From: Deltaproteobacteria bacterium | Lineage (GTDB): Bacteria; Desulfobacterota_D; UBA1144; Nemesobacterales; N074bin48 | DNA length: 14,820 bases | Assembly: GCA_004356685.1 (NCBI GenBank) | Contig: SMWS01000105.1 | Location: 1-14,820 of the forward strand | Direction of reading: 5' to 3' | In this document: positions 14,227 through 14,820 of the stretch, piece by piece | Layout of the letters: the number at the start of each line of letters is the position of its first letter | Position numbering within the stretch: position 1 is the stretch's first letter | The notes under the pieces: generated by a model | Told to the model about the DNA's origin: nothing | Database searches by the model: none | Seen by the model: only the letters and a program-made list of their open reading frames with translations | Program-made: the position numbers and the translations under genes

Positions 14227-14595
14227 ATTTGTACGAAAAGTTTTTTAATGAATGGAATGGGTTAAATATGAGGGTTACAACAATGCAACCCTCCATCCTC
14301 TATCGTTAAACTAAGTATATAAATTTTATACTGCTCCCCTTTAAGAAGCTAGTAGAATTAAGCTAGTAAATTTTCAGAAATATCAGAAATAAATGAGGGG
14401 GAGATTAGTTGTGAGCTTGATAAGTGGATAGATTATTACAATATGAACTACCTTCATTCAGCACATGGATACCGCACACCGGTTCAGGCGGAAGAGAATT
14501 ATTACAGAAATCATAATTCACATTTAAACGCGGCTTGACTATTTTTGGGTGGGAAATACACCTATTTGTCTCATATGTAGTGACCCTGTACAAAT
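14227..14595. mobile_element. possible bounds of a decayed IS3-type element
   Basis: The transposase remnant is bracketed by an eight-base inverted pair, ATTTGTAC (14227-14234) and GTACAAAT (14588-14595). IS3-family ends begin TG and finish CA, which TGTAC...GTACA would satisfy. The match stops after eight bases, no flanking target duplication is visible, and most of the element is missing, so these limits are tentative. The rest of 14220-14640 holds no other recognisable gene. Confidence 0.3.
14362..14538 (+). pseudogene. IS3-family transposase, C-terminal remnant
   Basis: The last open stretch before the TGA at 14536 reads ELDKWIDYYN (14413 on), then NYLHSAHGYRTPVQAEENYY. This is the end of the DDE integrase-core domain of IS3-family transposases, where a tryptophan/tyrosine helix and a (L)HSAxGYRTP motif are typical. 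About 58 codons are open from 14362; a stop lies immediately upstream at 14359 and no start or catalytic DDE region is found, so over four fifths of the gene is gone. It is a fossil and not functional. Family assignment rests on this one motif block. Confidence 0.7.
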
Positions 14596-14621
14596 GAATA
14601 TACTTTATAGAAGAATGAGTA

Positions 14622-14627
14622 TATAAT
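14622..14627 (+). promoter_or_regulatory. -10 box upstream of the secreted-protein gene
   Basis: A perfect TATAAT lies about 30 bases before ATG 14657 with a strong AAGGAGG ribosome site (14644-14650) between them. The -35 position is poor (near 14599-14604), so activator dependence or a weak promoter is possible. Confidence 0.4.
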
Positions 14628-14656
14628 AGATTTAACTTTCTTTAAGGAGGAAATCT

Positions 14657-14820
14657 ATGAAATACTTAAATTTGAAACCGTGGACCGTGGGTCTGGCGGT
14701 CGTTTTGAGTTTCGTCCTCATGGCGTTGGTCGGTGTCACCTCGGCTGAAGCCGGCGACGAGTGTACGCCCGCTAATGCCTGCAGCAAGAACAATGGTGCT
14801 GTTGGGACCCACTCCTGCGT
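14657..14820 (+). CDS. secreted cysteine-containing protein, partial (3' end outside window)
   Basis: Only the first 54 residues are visible. AAGGAGG seven bases before ATG 14657 makes the start clear. Residues 1-32 are a type I signal peptide: positive start with lysines, a long hydrophobic core and an AEA cleavage motif before G33. The mature part begins GDECTPANACSKNNGAVG and has cysteines at 36, 42 and 54. The spacing and the Asn/Gly-rich composition look like the first unit of a short cysteine-rich repeat, but only one unit can be seen. Base composition is about 55% GC by hand count, well above its neighbours. Function not recognised; it lies next to the IS remnant. Confidence 0.75.
   Translation, partial: MKYLNLKPWTVGLAVVLSFVLMALVGVTSAEAGDECTPANACSKNNGAVGTHSC

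Noticed and set aside
14270..14293. GAGGGTT/AACCCTC hairpin as an intrinsic terminator
   Set aside because: No T-run follows on either strand, and no gene ends nearby in the right direction.
14224..14310. 28-codon reading frame beginning MNLYEKFFNEWNG
   Set aside because: Very short, no Shine-Dalgarno, no recognisable family, and located in decayed IS-like sequence.
1..14820. CRISPR array, rRNA, riboswitch or tandem repeat array
   Set aside because: Scanning by eye found no regularly spaced direct repeats, no rRNA-like blocks and no recognisable riboswitch upstream of ispG, mtnP or the YjbQ-type gene; a covariance-model search would be needed to be certain.

Overview
The window looks like chromosomal DNA from a low-GC, Gram-negative bacterium. 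By eye roughly a third of the bases are G or C. Heptose (LPS core) biosynthesis, a lipoprotein signal, a periplasmic c-type cytochrome and the mix of housekeeping genes suggest a deltaproteobacterium-like organism or a related uncultivated lineage such as Dadabacteria. That placement is inference from gene content and cannot be proved here.

Layout. (1) Bases 1-902, minus strand: ispG, an isoprenoid Fe-S enzyme, cut by the left edge. It is divergent from (2) 1132-2603, plus strand: a SufT-like stand-alone DUF59 protein and an Mrp/ApbC-type Fe-S carrier ATPase. The 229-bp gap between them holds a nested inverted repeat and candidate promoters. (3) 2688-3952, plus: a zinc-finger-less DnaJ/CbpA-type co-chaperone and a DUF1844 protein. 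(4) 3970-4710, minus: a CpsB/YwqE-type PHP phosphatase, divergent from hldE (4783-6237, plus), the bifunctional heptose kinase/adenylyltransferase. (5) 9090 down to 6255, minus: a compact operon of mtnP, a PfkB-family kinase, a TPR lipoprotein and a phasin-like protein, with overlaps or gaps of only a few bases. (6) 9213-10052, plus: a secreted mono-heme cytochrome c with an N-terminal domain resembling the molybdopterin-binding fold. (7) 13483 down to 10056, minus: an MFS transporter, trmI (tRNA m1A58), a membrane-anchored thermonuclease-fold protein with an OB-like tail, and rsmG (16S m7G527). (8) 13580-13745, plus: tRNA-Lys(UUU) and tRNA-Glu(UUC). (9) 14169-13753, minus: a YjbQ-family protein. 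(10) 14220-14640: a decayed stretch holding the C-terminal end of an IS3-type transposase. (11) 14657 to the right edge: the start of a secreted, cysteine-containing protein with clearly higher GC than its surroundings.

How it fits together. The left part centres on Fe-S cluster handling and protein folding, the middle on envelope sugars and methylthioadenosine/purine salvage, and the right part on RNA modification plus tRNAs. The tRNA promoter and the promoter of the MFS-trmI-nuclease-rsmG operon are divergent and appear to share one -35 box, so tRNA transcription and RNA-modification genes may compete for RNA polymerase. No CRISPR array, rRNA or intact mobile element was seen. The only clear accessory area is the last ~600 bp.
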